A stretch of DNA of 64,000 nucleotides from Bradyrhizobium murdochi (GCF_000472965.1 NZ_AXAU01000011.1:62001-126000), one strand, 5' to 3'. Numbered from the stretch's first letter, positions 44,908-52,961 are shown. Notes: a model not told the origin generated them from the sequence alone. Translations and numbers: made by a program.

Positions 44908-45093
44908 ATGGCACTGTTGGGCCAAGACCACGAAAGACCTTCGAGCGAAACCGCGTGGACCATTCTCGACGCGGCACATGACCTCGGCGACATCGTTACG
45001 GTCGATGCCTGCCGGCGGGTGATCGATGCCGACCTGCGTGGCGACACGCCGGCCACCTCGGACATGGTGGTCCTCTCCGCGTTCTTCGGCTAG
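44908..45093 (+). CDS. Small hypothetical protein
   Basis: A 61-residue open frame: MALLGQDHERPSSETAWTILDAAHDLGDIVTVDACRRVIDADLRGDTPATSDMVVLSAFFG. The ATG has GGGAG about 12 bases upstream, rather far. It is a soluble, slightly acidic helical sequence with no family I recognise. It lies on the plus strand, opposite the region between tRNA-Trp and secE, so it would run against that transcript. It may be real or chance; the ordered protein-like composition argues mildly for real. Confidence 0.4.
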   Translation: MALLGQDHERPSSETAWTILDAAHDLGDIVTVDACRRVIDADLRGDTPATSDMVVLSAFFG

Positions 45094-45176
45094 TTGCCAG
45101 ACAGCGCCAGGAAATCACCGCGGATCGATCCGCGAAGGATCGCCGGCCGAAAATCAGCGTAAGTATTTGATTTAGC

Positions 45177-45252
45177 TGGCAGGAGTGGCAGGGCTCGAAC
45201 CTGCGACCCCCGGTTTTGGAGACCGGTGCTCTACCAATTGAGCTACACTCCT
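45177..45252 (-). tRNA. tRNA-Trp (anticodon CCA)
   Basis: Read on the minus strand: acceptor AGGAGTG pairs with CACTCCT, the D-loop contains AGCTCAATTGGTAGAGC, the anticodon stem-loop is CGGTCTCCAAAACCGG with CCA, and the T-arm holds GGTTCGAGCC. Discriminator G and an encoded CCA end the 76-base gene. It stands upstream of secE-nusG on the same strand, the common arrangement in proteobacteria. Confidence 0.97.
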
Positions 45253-45400
45253 GCAGGGAACCGCCGCATGCGTCGGTTCGTGCCGTTTCAAGCATAGGGC
45301 ATGCCCCGATTGCAAGGGCGAAGCAGCCTACCGCCCTATCCAAAGCACGCCTTCTGCGCCAGACTTGGTCACCATAACAACAAGCGCAACGGGAGAGACC

Positions 45401-46624
45401 ATGAACGCGCAGACCGCCGCCCGGCAGACTTCCGCCCCCCAGACCCCTTCGCTCCCGCAGGCCAAGCCGGAAACCATCGGCCTCTCGAGCGTCCGCCTGC
45501 AGCGGATGTCGGACGCTTTCAAGCGCGAGGTGGACAAGGGAACCCTGCCCGGCGCCATCGTGATGGTGGCCCGGCGCGGCCAGATCGGCTGGTTCGATGC
45601 GATCGGCCGCCAGAGCCCGGCCGCCAGCGCGCCGATGGCGCATGACAGCATCTTCCGTATCTTCTCGATGACCAAGCCGATCGTCTCGGTCGGCATCATG
45701 ATGCTGGTCGAGGACGGCCACTTCATCCTTGGCGATCCCGTCGCCAAATTCATTCCGGAGTTTGCCGACCAGAAGGTCGGCGTCGAGAGCAACGGCAAGC
45801 TCGAGCTGGTGCCGGCGAAGCGGCAGATGACGGTTCAGGACCTGCTGCGGCATACGTCCGGCCTGACCTACGACCATACCGGTAACGGCCTCGTCCAGCA
45901 GCTCTATCAGCAGTCGCGGCTGCGCAGCCGCAAGATCACCAACGCCGAGCACGCCACCATAATCGCCGGCATGCCGCTGATCTGCCAGCCCGGCGCGGAA
46001 TGGAACTACAGCCGCTCGACCGACGTCTTGGGCCGCATCATCGAAGTGGTCTCCGGCAAATCGCTCGGCGCGTTACTGACGGAACGCATCCTGGCGCCGC
46101 TGCAGATGGCCGAGACCGCTTTCCATACCTCAGAAGCCAACGCCGGCCGCCTCGCCGAACCGTTCGCGAACGATCCGTGGAACGGCGACAAGGTGCAGCT
46201 CTTCAATATGCTGGAGAAGCCCGCAATGGAATCCGGCGGCGGCGGGCTGGTCTCGACCACTATGGACTATGCGCGGTTCTGCCAGATGCTGCTCAACGGC
46301 GGCGCGCTCGACGGCAACAGGATCATCGGCCGCAAGACGCTGGAGCTGATGGCATCGGATCATCTCGCCCCAGGCGTGAAGGTCTCTTCGCCGCTGATGC
46401 CGCCCGGTCATGGTTTTGGCCTCGGCTTCGCGGTCCGCACTCACAGAGGCATCGCGCCATTCCCGGGATCGCTCGGCCAGTTCTTCTGGAGCGGCATGGC
46501 CGGCACGTTCTTCTTCATCGATCCCGCGGAAGATCTGTTCACGGTGTTCATGATGCAGGGCCCCGGCCAACGCGAATACATCCGCAACTTGCTGCGGGAT
46601 CTGGTCTACGCGGCGGTAGAGTGA
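45401..46624 (+). CDS. Class C beta-lactamase-type serine hydrolase
   Basis: A 407-residue protein of the serine beta-lactamase/esterase (EstB-like) family. The nucleophile motif SMTK is at 89-92, the second motif is YSRS in EWNYSRSTDVLGRIIE, and the third-box region reads QFFWSGMAGTFFFIDP, without the HxG or KTG of true beta-lactamases. No signal peptide is seen, so a cytosolic esterase or peptidase-like role is more likely than resistance. The ATG at 45401 follows GGGAGA. A dispersed inverted-repeat element begins 5 bases after the stop. Confidence 0.88.
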   Translation: MNAQTAARQTSAPQTPSLPQAKPETIGLSSVRLQRMSDAFKREVDKGTLPGAIVMVARRGQIGWFDAIGRQSPAASAPMAHDSIFRIFSMTKPIVSVGIMMLVEDGHFILGDPVAKFIPEFADQKVGVESNGKLELVPAKRQMTVQDLLRHTSGLTYDHTGNGLVQQLYQQSRLRSRKITNAEHATIIAGMPLICQPGAEWNYSRSTDVLGRIIEVVSGKSLGALLTERILAPLQMAETAFHTSEANAGRLAEPFANDPWNGDKVQLFNMLEKPAMESGGGGLVSTTMDYARFCQMLLNGGALDGNRIIGRKTLELMASDHLAPGVKVSSPLMPPGHGFGLGFAVRTHRGIAPFPGSLGQFFWSGMAGTFFFIDPAEDLFTVFMMQGPGQREYIRNLLRDLVYAAVE

Positions 46625-46628
46625 TTTC

Positions 46629-46755
46629 TCGTGCCCCGGACGCGACGCAGCACGACGTGATGCGTTGCTGAGCCGGGGCCTACACTTTCGCCGCGGTTCG
46701 CATGGGTCCCGGCTCGGCGGAGCAGCGCTGGCGCTGCACCGCGTCCCGGACACGA
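46629..46755. repeat. Dispersed inverted-repeat element (CCCCGGACGCG type)
   Basis: About 127 bp bounded by imperfect inverted ends, TCGTGCCCCGGACGCG and CGCGTCCCGGACACGA (14 of 16 pair), with inner arms around GAGCCGGGGCC and GGTCCCGGCTC. It fills the space between two convergent genes. I recall this as a common Bradyrhizobium intergenic type; only one copy is in the window. Confidence 0.65.
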
Positions 46756-46762
46756 GCCAACC

Positions 46763-47530
46763 TCAACTGATCGTAGCACCGCCGTCGATCACGATGGTCT
46801 GCCCGGTCATGAAGTCGCCGGCCTTCGATCCCATCAGCACCGCAGCGCCCGCGATCTCGTCCGGCACGCCGATGCGCAAGAGCGGCGAGCGCGCGGTGGA
46901 AGCCTTCAGCGTCTCCGGATTGTCCCACAGCGCTTTCGCAAAATCGGTCTTGATCAGGCCGGGCGCGATGCAATTCACGCGGATATTGTGCTTACCGTAT
47001 TCGCAAGCGAGATTGCGCGCGAGCTGCATGTCGGCAGCCTTCGAGATCGCGTAGGCGCCGAGCACGGTCGAACCCTTCAACCCGCCAATCGAGGAGACGA
47101 TGATGATCGAGCCGTCCTTGCGCTCGATCATCTGCGGCACCACCATGTTGATCAGCCAGTTGTTGGCGACGATGTTGTTGTCCAGGATCTTGCGGAACTG
47201 TTCGTCGGAGATGCCGCCGAGCGGGCCGTAATAGGGATTGGACGCAGCGTTGCAGACCAGCACGTCGATCTTGCCGAAGGCGCGATTGGACTCGTCGACG
47301 AGGTTTTGCAGGTTTTCCTTGCTGGAAATGTTCGCGGCGATCGCGACCGCCGTCCCCTTGCCGAACTTGTCGTTGATTTCCTTGGTGACCTGGTCGCAGA
47401 CATCCTGCTTGCGCGAGGAGATCACGACCTTCGCGCCGTGCTCGGCCATCCGCTCGGCGATGGCGCGGCCGATGCCGCGCGTCGAGCCGGTGATGACGGC
47501 GACTTTCCCGGTCATATCGAACAAGCTCAT
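46763..47530 (-). CDS. Short-chain dehydrogenase/reductase
   Basis: A 255-residue classical SDR. Cofactor motif TGSTRGIG near 14-21; the NAG-type motif reads VLVCNAAS; the catalytic region is SIIIVSSIGG then YAISKAAD (Tyr and Lys with the usual spacing). It ends MTGQTIVIDGGATIS, the standard SDR C-terminus. The substrate is unknown; relatives are often annotated in fatty-acid or aromatic metabolism. The ATG at 47530 (MSLFDMTGKVAVITG) is preceded by GGGAGAG. It lies downstream of the histidine phosphatase gene on the same strand (88-base gap). Confidence 0.88.
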   Translation of the reverse strand: MSLFDMTGKVAVITGSTRGIGRAIAERMAEHGAKVVISSRKQDVCDQVTKEINDKFGKGTAVAIAANISSKENLQNLVDESNRAFGKIDVLVCNAASNPYYGPLGGISDEQFRKILDNNIVANNWLINMVVPQMIERKDGSIIIVSSIGGLKGSTVLGAYAISKAADMQLARNLACEYGKHNIRVNCIAPGLIKTDFAKALWDNPETLKASTARSPLLRIGVPDEIAGAAVLMGSKAGDFMTGQTIVIDGGATIS

Positions 47531-47618
47531 GTCTCTCTCCCGATGTTGATCCAGCGCGATGCCGGTTTCGTCTTGAATTCGAACTAAGCAGCCTTTGCGG
47601 TCTTCGACAATCTGAGGC

Positions 47619-48335
47619 TCACGCGAGTTTGGTCGACGGCGGCTCGATCTCCGGCCCGGCTGGCTGATGCATCGCGTTGTGCGAGGCATCCGCGATCCAC
47701 GGCTGCTGGTTGATCATCTGCAGCCGCCAGCCGCTGTGGCCTTCGCTCGCGAGATGGTCGAGCCGCGTCACCGAGCAATTATCGATGTCGAAGACCAGGC
47801 CTTTTTCGGGCAGGCCGCCGAGCGCAAGGGCGACGGCGGCCCTGATCGTGCCGCCATGCGCCGCAACGATCACGTCCTTACCCGCTTGTTCGAGATTGAT
47901 GCGCTCGATTGCGGCGCAGACGCGATTGTAGAGGTCCAGGAAACTCTCGCCGCCGGGCGCAGGCTCGTCGACGGCACCAAACCAATGGCTGCCGATCGGC
48001 CGGCTTGCGAGGAACGCCGCGCGGTTCATGCCCTGCCACTCGCCGAGATGCTGCTCGGCGAACTCGTGCACGTGCGGCATCTCCATCGGCTTGGGAAAGC
48101 CGGCTTCCCAGATCGCATGTGCGGTCTGATGCGTGCGCTTCAGATTGCTCGCATACCAGACTGCGTTGCGCGGCAGGATTTTTCCGACCGCCTCGAACAC
48201 GATGCGATCGCTGCAGTCGCAGCCGAGATCCTCCTGCCCGTAAATGCAGCCGTTATCTTCGCGAACCGGCGCGTGGCGTACCCACCACCAGCGCGTGACA
48301 ACCAGTCGCGGTTTGTCTGCATTGGACATCGCCAA
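47619..48335 (-). CDS. Histidine phosphatase superfamily protein
   Basis: A 238-residue phosphoglycerate-mutase-like protein. The phospho-accepting histidine is in WWVRHAPV (about 17-24), the conserved acidic turn is in EQHLGEWQG, and the second catalytic histidine is in VIVAAHGGTIRAAVALALGG. Such enzymes include alpha-ribazole phosphatases and sugar phosphatases; no cobalamin gene is nearby, so the substrate is open. It faces the second SDR gene across a 133-base divergent region with a 9-bp inverted repeat. Confidence 0.87.
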   Translation of the reverse strand: MAMSNADKPRLVVTRWWWVRHAPVREDNGCIYGQEDLGCDCSDRIVFEAVGKILPRNAVWYASNLKRTHQTAHAIWEAGFPKPMEMPHVHEFAEQHLGEWQGMNRAAFLASRPIGSHWFGAVDEPAPGGESFLDLYNRVCAAIERINLEQAGKDVIVAAHGGTIRAAVALALGGLPEKGLVFDIDNCSVTRLDHLASEGHSGWRLQMINQQPWIADASHNAMHQPAGPEIEPPSTKLA

Positions 48336-48364
48336 TACCCTTCAATACTGTTCGCTGTCGCTGT

Positions 48365-48400
48365 ACGTCAGAGCACGCATCGCCTCAAGCACTCTGACGT
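48365..48400. promoter_or_regulatory. Inverted repeat in the divergent region of the phosphatase and SDR genes
   Basis: ACGTCAGAG at 48365-48373 and CTCTGACGT at 48392-48400, a perfect 9-bp inverted repeat with an 18-base spacer, between the two divergent starts. It may be a shared operator. Confidence 0.4.
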
Positions 48401-48468
48401 TTGAAATCTTGTTTGAATTCCGCGAGGCGGCAGACGCCGGCGCGCATAACACCGTAAGGGAGAAGCTC

Positions 48469-49254
48469 ATGGGCCGCCTCGAAGGCAAATCCGTCGTCAT
48501 CACAGGCGCTGGCAGCGGGATTGGGCGCGCGGCGTCGCTGCTGTTCTCTAGGGAGGGCGCGAAGCTCGTCATCGTCGACCGCGCTGAGGGCGTGAAGGAG
48601 ACCGCCAAGCTTGTCAGCGATGCCGGCGGCACCGTCGAGGCTGTCATGGCCGATGCCGGTTCGGAAGCCGATGTGAAGGCCTTCATCGACAAGGCGGTTT
48701 CGAAATACGGCCGGCTCGATGCGATCTGGGCCAACGCCGGCGTCAGCGGCGGGCTGGTGCCGCTCGCCGAGCAGACCGTCGAACACTGGCAGGAAGTTTT
48801 GCGCATCAATCTGATCGGGCCATTTCTCGCGATCAAGCATTCGATGCCGCACATGATCCGGCAGCAGTCCGGCTCGATCGTCTGCACCGCCTCCGTTGCA
48901 GGGCTTAAGGCCGGCGCCAGCGGTCATCCCTATGGCGCGAGCAAGGCCGGCGTCATCAGCCTGGTGCAGACCACCGCCTACTCGCTGTCCGGCACCGGCG
49001 TGCGGATCAACGCGATCTGCCCCGGCCTGATCGAGACCGGCATGACCAAGCCCGTATTCGACCGCGCCAAGGAGCGCGGCACCTCCGACAAGATCGGCCA
49101 GCTCAACCCCTTGAAGCGCGCCGGTCAGCCACACGAACTCGCGGCGATGGGCCTGTTCCTTGCCAGCGACGAGGCGTCCTACGTCAACGGCCAGGCGATC
49201 CCGGTCGACGGCGGCCTCACCGCGTCGATGCCGTATACGGGCAAGCCGATCTGA
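48469..49254 (+). CDS. Short-chain dehydrogenase/reductase
   Basis: A 261-residue classical SDR: GAGSGIGRAA cofactor motif near 13-22, acidic VDR after beta-2 (suggesting NAD), NAGVSGG, and the catalytic SIVCTASVAGLKAGASGHPYGASKAGV. It ends VNGQAIPVDGGLTASMPYTGKPI. The ATG at 48469 has AGGGAGA upstream. Not closely similar to the SDR at 46763. The substrate is unknown. Confidence 0.88.
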   Translation: MGRLEGKSVVITGAGSGIGRAASLLFSREGAKLVIVDRAEGVKETAKLVSDAGGTVEAVMADAGSEADVKAFIDKAVSKYGRLDAIWANAGVSGGLVPLAEQTVEHWQEVLRINLIGPFLAIKHSMPHMIRQQSGSIVCTASVAGLKAGASGHPYGASKAGVISLVQTTAYSLSGTGVRINAICPGLIETGMTKPVFDRAKERGTSDKIGQLNPLKRAGQPHELAAMGLFLASDEASYVNGQAIPVDGGLTASMPYTGKPI

Positions 49255-49271
49255 TTTCCGTTGCGTCATGC

Positions 49272-50183
49272 TCACAACCCATCCGGCGGCAGGCCCGATG
49301 ACTCCGCCGCCAGCGCGCGGTGGCGGATGCGCTCGCGGTAGAAGGCGTAGAGGCCTGACAACACGATGATCGAGGCGCCCAGCACCATCATTGCGTCGGG
49401 CACGTCGCCGAACGCCAGATAGCCGACCAGCATCGCCCACAGCAGCGCGGAGTAGCGGAACGGCGCCACCGCCGAGATGTCGCCCGAGCGCAGCGCCGAG
49501 ATGATGCATTGATAGCCGATCAGGAGCAGCACTGCGGCCAGCGCCTGCAAGCCAAGGGCGCTCGCGGATGGCGGCGTCCAGCCGCCGAGCGGAACGAGGA
49601 TGGCCCCGCCGGCCGCCGTGACGGTCACGGTTGTCAACAAGGTAATGAACAGCGAGGGAATCTTCGCCGGGATTTTCCGCGTTGCGAGGTCGCGCAGCGC
49701 GCAGAACGCCACCGACACCAGCGCGAACAGCGAGTACTCGCTGAAGCCGGCAAACCCCGGCCGCACGATGATGAGCACGCCGACGAAGCCTGCGACGATC
49801 GCCGACCAGCGCCGCCAGCCGACCGGCTCGCCGAAGATGACAGCGGCGCCGAGCGTGATCGCAAGCGGCAGCGCCTGGAAGATCGCCGAGGTGTTGGCGA
49901 GCGGCAGATGCACGAGCGCCGCCATGAACGAGATCGTGCCGCCGATCTCGCCTAACACCCTGAGCGCCACCGGCTTAAGCATCAGCGTGCGCAGCGGACG
50001 CAGCGCGCCCTGATAGTACGCGAACACCGCGACCAGCAGAATCGCGAACAGCCCGCGCACCAGCATCACCTGGCCGAAGTTCATTTCCGACGACACCGCC
50101 TTGGTGATGGAGTCGTTCATCGTGAACGCCGCCATGGATACCGCCATGAGCAGGCTGCCGCGGATATTCGGTGTGAGTGCCAA
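49272..50183 (-). CDS. EamA/DMT-family membrane transporter
   Basis: About 303 residues with ten predicted membrane segments in two repeated halves, the EamA pattern (MAVSMAAFTMNDSITKAVSSEMNFGQVMLVRGLFAILLVAVFAYY; later IGYQCIISALRSGDISAVAPFRYSALLWAMLVGYLAFGDVPDAMMVLGASIIVLSGLY). Such permeases export amino acids or metabolites. The start is probably TTG at 50183, which has GAGGG 7 bases upstream; the next ATG (50147) would cut into the first membrane segment. That ribosome-site sequence lies at the edge of a dispersed repeat. It is downstream of the APH-like kinase and acyl-CoA dehydrogenase genes on the same strand. Confidence 0.85.
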   Translation of the reverse strand: MALTPNIRGSLLMAVSMAAFTMNDSITKAVSSEMNFGQVMLVRGLFAILLVAVFAYYQGALRPLRTLMLKPVALRVLGEIGGTISFMAALVHLPLANTSAIFQALPLAITLGAAVIFGEPVGWRRWSAIVAGFVGVLIIVRPGFAGFSEYSLFALVSVAFCALRDLATRKIPAKIPSLFITLLTTVTVTAAGGAILVPLGGWTPPSASALGLQALAAVLLLIGYQCIISALRSGDISAVAPFRYSALLWAMLVGYLAFGDVPDAMMVLGASIIVLSGLYAFYRERIRHRALAAESSGLPPDGL

Positions 50184-50190
50184 CTGGATT

Positions 50191-50317
50191 CCCTCATGGT
50201 GAGGAGCGCGGAACGCGCGTCTCGAACCATGAGGCCCCATCTGTGGCCTACATCCTTCGAGACGCCCGCTTCTCGCGGGCTCCTCAGGATGAGGGTTTTT
50301 GAATAGCTATGACGCAG
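50191..50317. repeat. Dispersed palindromic repeat, copy 2 (CCTCATGGTGAGGAG type)
   Basis: Same element and orientation as 2530-2650, with CCTCATGGTGAGGAGCGCG at one end and GCTATGACGCAG at the other. It ends 5 bases from the stop of the minus-strand APH-like gene, and its other edge supplies the GAGGG in front of the transporter's TTG start. Confidence 0.87.
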
Positions 50318-50322
50318 TAGGA

Positions 50323-51381
50323 TTACGTCGCGCCGGCCTTCTGAGCGTATTCCCAGGAGGACTTCGACAGCGGCACGGTGCGCGCCGCCGACTCCAGCGC
50401 CTTGGCGTTGGCCGCGGTGCCGTCGCGGATCCGGCCGGCGATACCCTGCGTGATGCCGGCGAGGCGGAACATGTTGTAGGCGAAGTACCAGTTGAGATCG
50501 GGCACTTCCATGCCGGTGACGTCGCAGTAGATCTGCGCGGCCTCCTCCAGGCTCGGAATATTCAGCGCCTTGAGATCGGCTTTTTCCAAGCCCGGCATGG
50601 TCCACTGCATCAACAGATAGGTGAAGTCGGCCATGGGATCGCCGAGCGTCGACAACTCCCAATCCAGCACCGCCTGCACCCGCGGTTCCGTCGCGTGGAA
50701 AATCATGTTGTCGAGGCGGTAGTCGCCGTGGACGATCGAGACGCGCTTCTGTTCAGGTACAGTTCGCGGCAGCCATTCGGCCACCTTTTCGAATTCCGGA
50801 ATGTGCTGGGTTTCCGAGGCGCGATACTGCTTGGTCCAGCGGTCGATCTGGCGCGCGAAATAATTGCCCGGCTTGCCGAAATCACCAAGCCCGATCGCTT
50901 CCGGATTGAAGACGTGGAGGTTCGCCAGCGTCTCGATCTTGCTGGTGAAGATTTTGCGTCGGTTGTCCGGCGTCTGGCTTGGCAGCGTCGGGTCCCAAAA
51001 CACCCGGCCGTCTTCCATTGACATGATGTAGAAGGCGGCTCCGATCACGGCATCATCGGTACACAGCGCGTAGGCTTTTGCCACCGGAAAGCCCTGCTTG
51101 CCGAGCGCTGCAATGACGCGGAACTCGCGGTCGACCGCATGCGCCGACGGCAGTAATTTGCCGAACGGTTTTCGGCGCATCACGTAGGATCGGGCCGGCG
51201 TTTCGAGCTTGTAGGTCGGGTTGGACTGGCCGCCCTTGAACTGCAGGACCTTTAGCGGCCCCTGGTAGCCCTCGACATGCTCGCGCATCCAGCCATCGAG
51301 GCTCGCCTCGTTGATGCGATGGCGCTCCTCGACTTCCTTGGTGCCCGAGAACTCTTCGTCTTTCCTGACGCCGTCCGCCAC
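50323..51381 (-). CDS. APH-type phosphotransferase (ACAD10/11-like kinase)
   Basis: A 352-residue protein of the aminoglycoside-phosphotransferase fold. Motifs are GGQSNPTYKLE (nucleotide loop), the catalytic loop VHGDYRLDNMIF and the metal-binding LDWELSTLGDP. It lies with an acyl-CoA dehydrogenase gene, the pairing seen within ACAD10/11 proteins, where the kinase domain phosphorylates 4-hydroxyacyl-CoA so the dehydrogenase partner can remove phosphate. That role is plausible here, and antibiotic resistance is not. A repeat element lies in the 142-base gap on its upstream side and another behind its stop. Confidence 0.85.
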   Translation of the reverse strand: MADGVRKDEEFSGTKEVEERHRINEASLDGWMREHVEGYQGPLKVLQFKGGQSNPTYKLETPARSYVMRRKPFGKLLPSAHAVDREFRVIAALGKQGFPVAKAYALCTDDAVIGAAFYIMSMEDGRVFWDPTLPSQTPDNRRKIFTSKIETLANLHVFNPEAIGLGDFGKPGNYFARQIDRWTKQYRASETQHIPEFEKVAEWLPRTVPEQKRVSIVHGDYRLDNMIFHATEPRVQAVLDWELSTLGDPMADFTYLLMQWTMPGLEKADLKALNIPSLEEAAQIYCDVTGMEVPDLNWYFAYNMFRLAGITQGIAGRIRDGTAANAKALESAARTVPLSKSSWEYAQKAGAT

Positions 51382-51407
51382 GATGACGCTCCCCTAAGTT
51401 TTCTTAT

Positions 51408-51489
51408 CCGTCGTTCCGGGATGGTCCGAAGGACCAGACCCGGAACCTCGAGATTCCGGGTTCGCGCTTCGCGCGCCCCGGAATGACGG
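51408..51489. repeat. Dispersed inverted-repeat element (CCGTCGTTCCGGG type)
   Basis: Outer arms CCGTCGTTCCGGG (51408-51420) and CCCGGAATGACGG (51477-51489) pair with one mismatch; inner hairpins include GGTCCGAAGGACC and GCGCGAAGCGCGAA on the minus strand. It lies between the acyl-CoA dehydrogenase stop and the kinase start. A common Bradyrhizobium type from memory; single copy here. Confidence 0.7.
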
Positions 51490-51523
51490 CTGAGAGAGCG
51501 CTGCGTTCGCTCCCACTTTTTAG

Positions 51524-52756
51524 TTAGTTCGTAGCGTTTGCATACTTCCGAAGTTCAAGTCTGGCAATGGCGCGGTTATGCACCTCGTCCGGACCGTCCG
51601 CCAGCCGCAGCGTGCGCACATGCGCGTAGTCCACCGCCAGTCCGGCGTCATCGGAGACGCCGCCGCCGCCAAACGCCTGGATCGCGTTGTCGATGATCTT
51701 CAACGCCATGTTCGGCGCCGCCACCTTGATCATGGCGATCTCGAGTTGCGCGGTCTTGTTGCCGACCTTGTCCATCATGTCGGCAGCCTTGAGGCACAGC
51801 AAGCGGTTCATCTCGATGTCGATGCGGGCTTCCGCGATGCGCTGCTCCCAGACCGAATGCTCGATGATCTTCTTGCCGAACGCGGTGCGCGACGACAGCC
51901 GGCGCACCATCTTCTCCAGCGCCTCCTCGGCCTTGCCGATGGTGCGCATGCAGTGATGGATACGGCCCGGACCGAGACGGCCCTGCGCGATCTCAAAGCC
52001 CCTGCCCTCGCCGAGCAGGATGTTCTCCTTGGGAACACGGACGTTCTCCAGTAGCACCTGGGCGTGGCCGTGCGGCGCGTCGTCGAAGCCGAACACCGGC
52101 AGCATTTTTTCCACTTTGATGCCGGGCGTGTCGAGCGGAACGATAATCTGCGACTGCTGCTGGTGACGCGCCGCGTTCGGATCGGTCTTGCCCATCAGGA
52201 TCGCAACTTTGCAGCGGGGATCGCCGACGCCCGACGACCACCATTTGCGGCCGTTGACGACATAATGATCGCCATCCTTCTCGATCCGGGTTTCGATGTT
52301 GGTGGCGTCCGAGGATGCCACCGCAGGCTCGGTCATCAGGAAGGCGGAGCGGATTTCGCCGTCCATCAGGGGACGCAGCCATTTGCGCTTCTGCTCCTTG
52401 GTGGCATAGCGCATGAACACTTCCATGTTGCCGGTATCGGGCGCGGAGCAATTGAAGACTTCGGAGGCCCAACTGATGCGGCCCATCTCCTCGGAGAGCG
52501 GCGCGTATTCCAGATTGGTCAATCCTGCGCCACGGAATTCATCGTCCTCGTGCGAGGACGGCGGCATGAACATGTTCCAGAGGCCTTCAGCCCGCGCCTT
52601 CTTCTTCAGATCTTCCAGGATCGGAATCACCTTCCAGCGCTCACCCCGCGCGTCCTGCTGCTTGTAAACCGGCACCGCGGGACGGACATGCGTGTTCATG
52701 AACGCGCGGACGCGGTTCAGCCATTCCTTTTGCTTGTCTGACATATCGAAATTCAT
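51524..52756 (-). CDS. Acyl-CoA dehydrogenase
   Basis: A 410-residue FAD-dependent acyl-CoA dehydrogenase. The mid-domain FAD/substrate segment reads FLMTEPAVASSDATNIETRIEKDGDHYVVNGRKWWSSG. The C-terminal helical domain holds RTAFGKKIIEHSVWEQRIAEARIDIEMNR and the FAD-contacting QAFGGGGVSDDAGLAVDYAHVRTLRLADGPDEVH. The length and the VHNRAIARLELRKY end resemble ACAD10/11-like members. It is transcribed away from a TetR regulator across a region with a candidate shared operator, so the TetR protein probably controls it. Confidence 0.92.
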   Translation of the reverse strand: MNFDMSDKQKEWLNRVRAFMNTHVRPAVPVYKQQDARGERWKVIPILEDLKKKARAEGLWNMFMPPSSHEDDEFRGAGLTNLEYAPLSEEMGRISWASEVFNCSAPDTGNMEVFMRYATKEQKRKWLRPLMDGEIRSAFLMTEPAVASSDATNIETRIEKDGDHYVVNGRKWWSSGVGDPRCKVAILMGKTDPNAARHQQQSQIIVPLDTPGIKVEKMLPVFGFDDAPHGHAQVLLENVRVPKENILLGEGRGFEIAQGRLGPGRIHHCMRTIGKAEEALEKMVRRLSSRTAFGKKIIEHSVWEQRIAEARIDIEMNRLLCLKAADMMDKVGNKTAQLEIAMIKVAAPNMALKIIDNAIQAFGGGGVSDDAGLAVDYAHVRTLRLADGPDEVHNRAIARLELRKYANATN

Positions 52757-52887
52757 GGGACGCTCCTCGGCTCTCGGCTTCTAAATCGCGTTTGGCCGCA
52801 CTGTCTGCCCGCCACTCACGGCCGGCAAGCCGTTTTGCGAACCTGACAGTCCGGTTGGCCGGAGATGCGACACGTTCGCAAACGTTG

Positions 52888-52934
52888 TTGACATTTCCGG
52901 CCCTTCAAACGATAGTTTCATACAACTGTTTGAA
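52888..52934. promoter_or_regulatory. Divergent promoters and operator of the TetR and acyl-CoA dehydrogenase genes
   Basis: Plus strand: TTGACA (52888-52893), 17 bases, GATAGT (52911-52916), towards the TetR gene. Minus strand: TTGCAA (52940-52935), 17 bases, AACTAT, towards the dehydrogenase. TTCAAAC (52904-52910) and GTTTGAA (52928-52934) form an inverted repeat across both -10 regions, with a smaller AAAC-GATA-GTTT inside. Confidence 0.65.
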
Positions 52935-52961
52935 TTGCAACTCCCCAAACGGGGGCCAGAT

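Noticed and set aside
45401..46624. True class C beta-lactamase
   Set aside because: SxxK is present but there is no KTG box and no signal peptide; an esterase or peptidase-like hydrolase fits better.
50323..51381. Aminoglycoside resistance kinase
   Set aside because: The fold matches, but the gene sits with an acyl-CoA dehydrogenase and resembles ACAD10/11-type kinases rather than antibiotic kinases.
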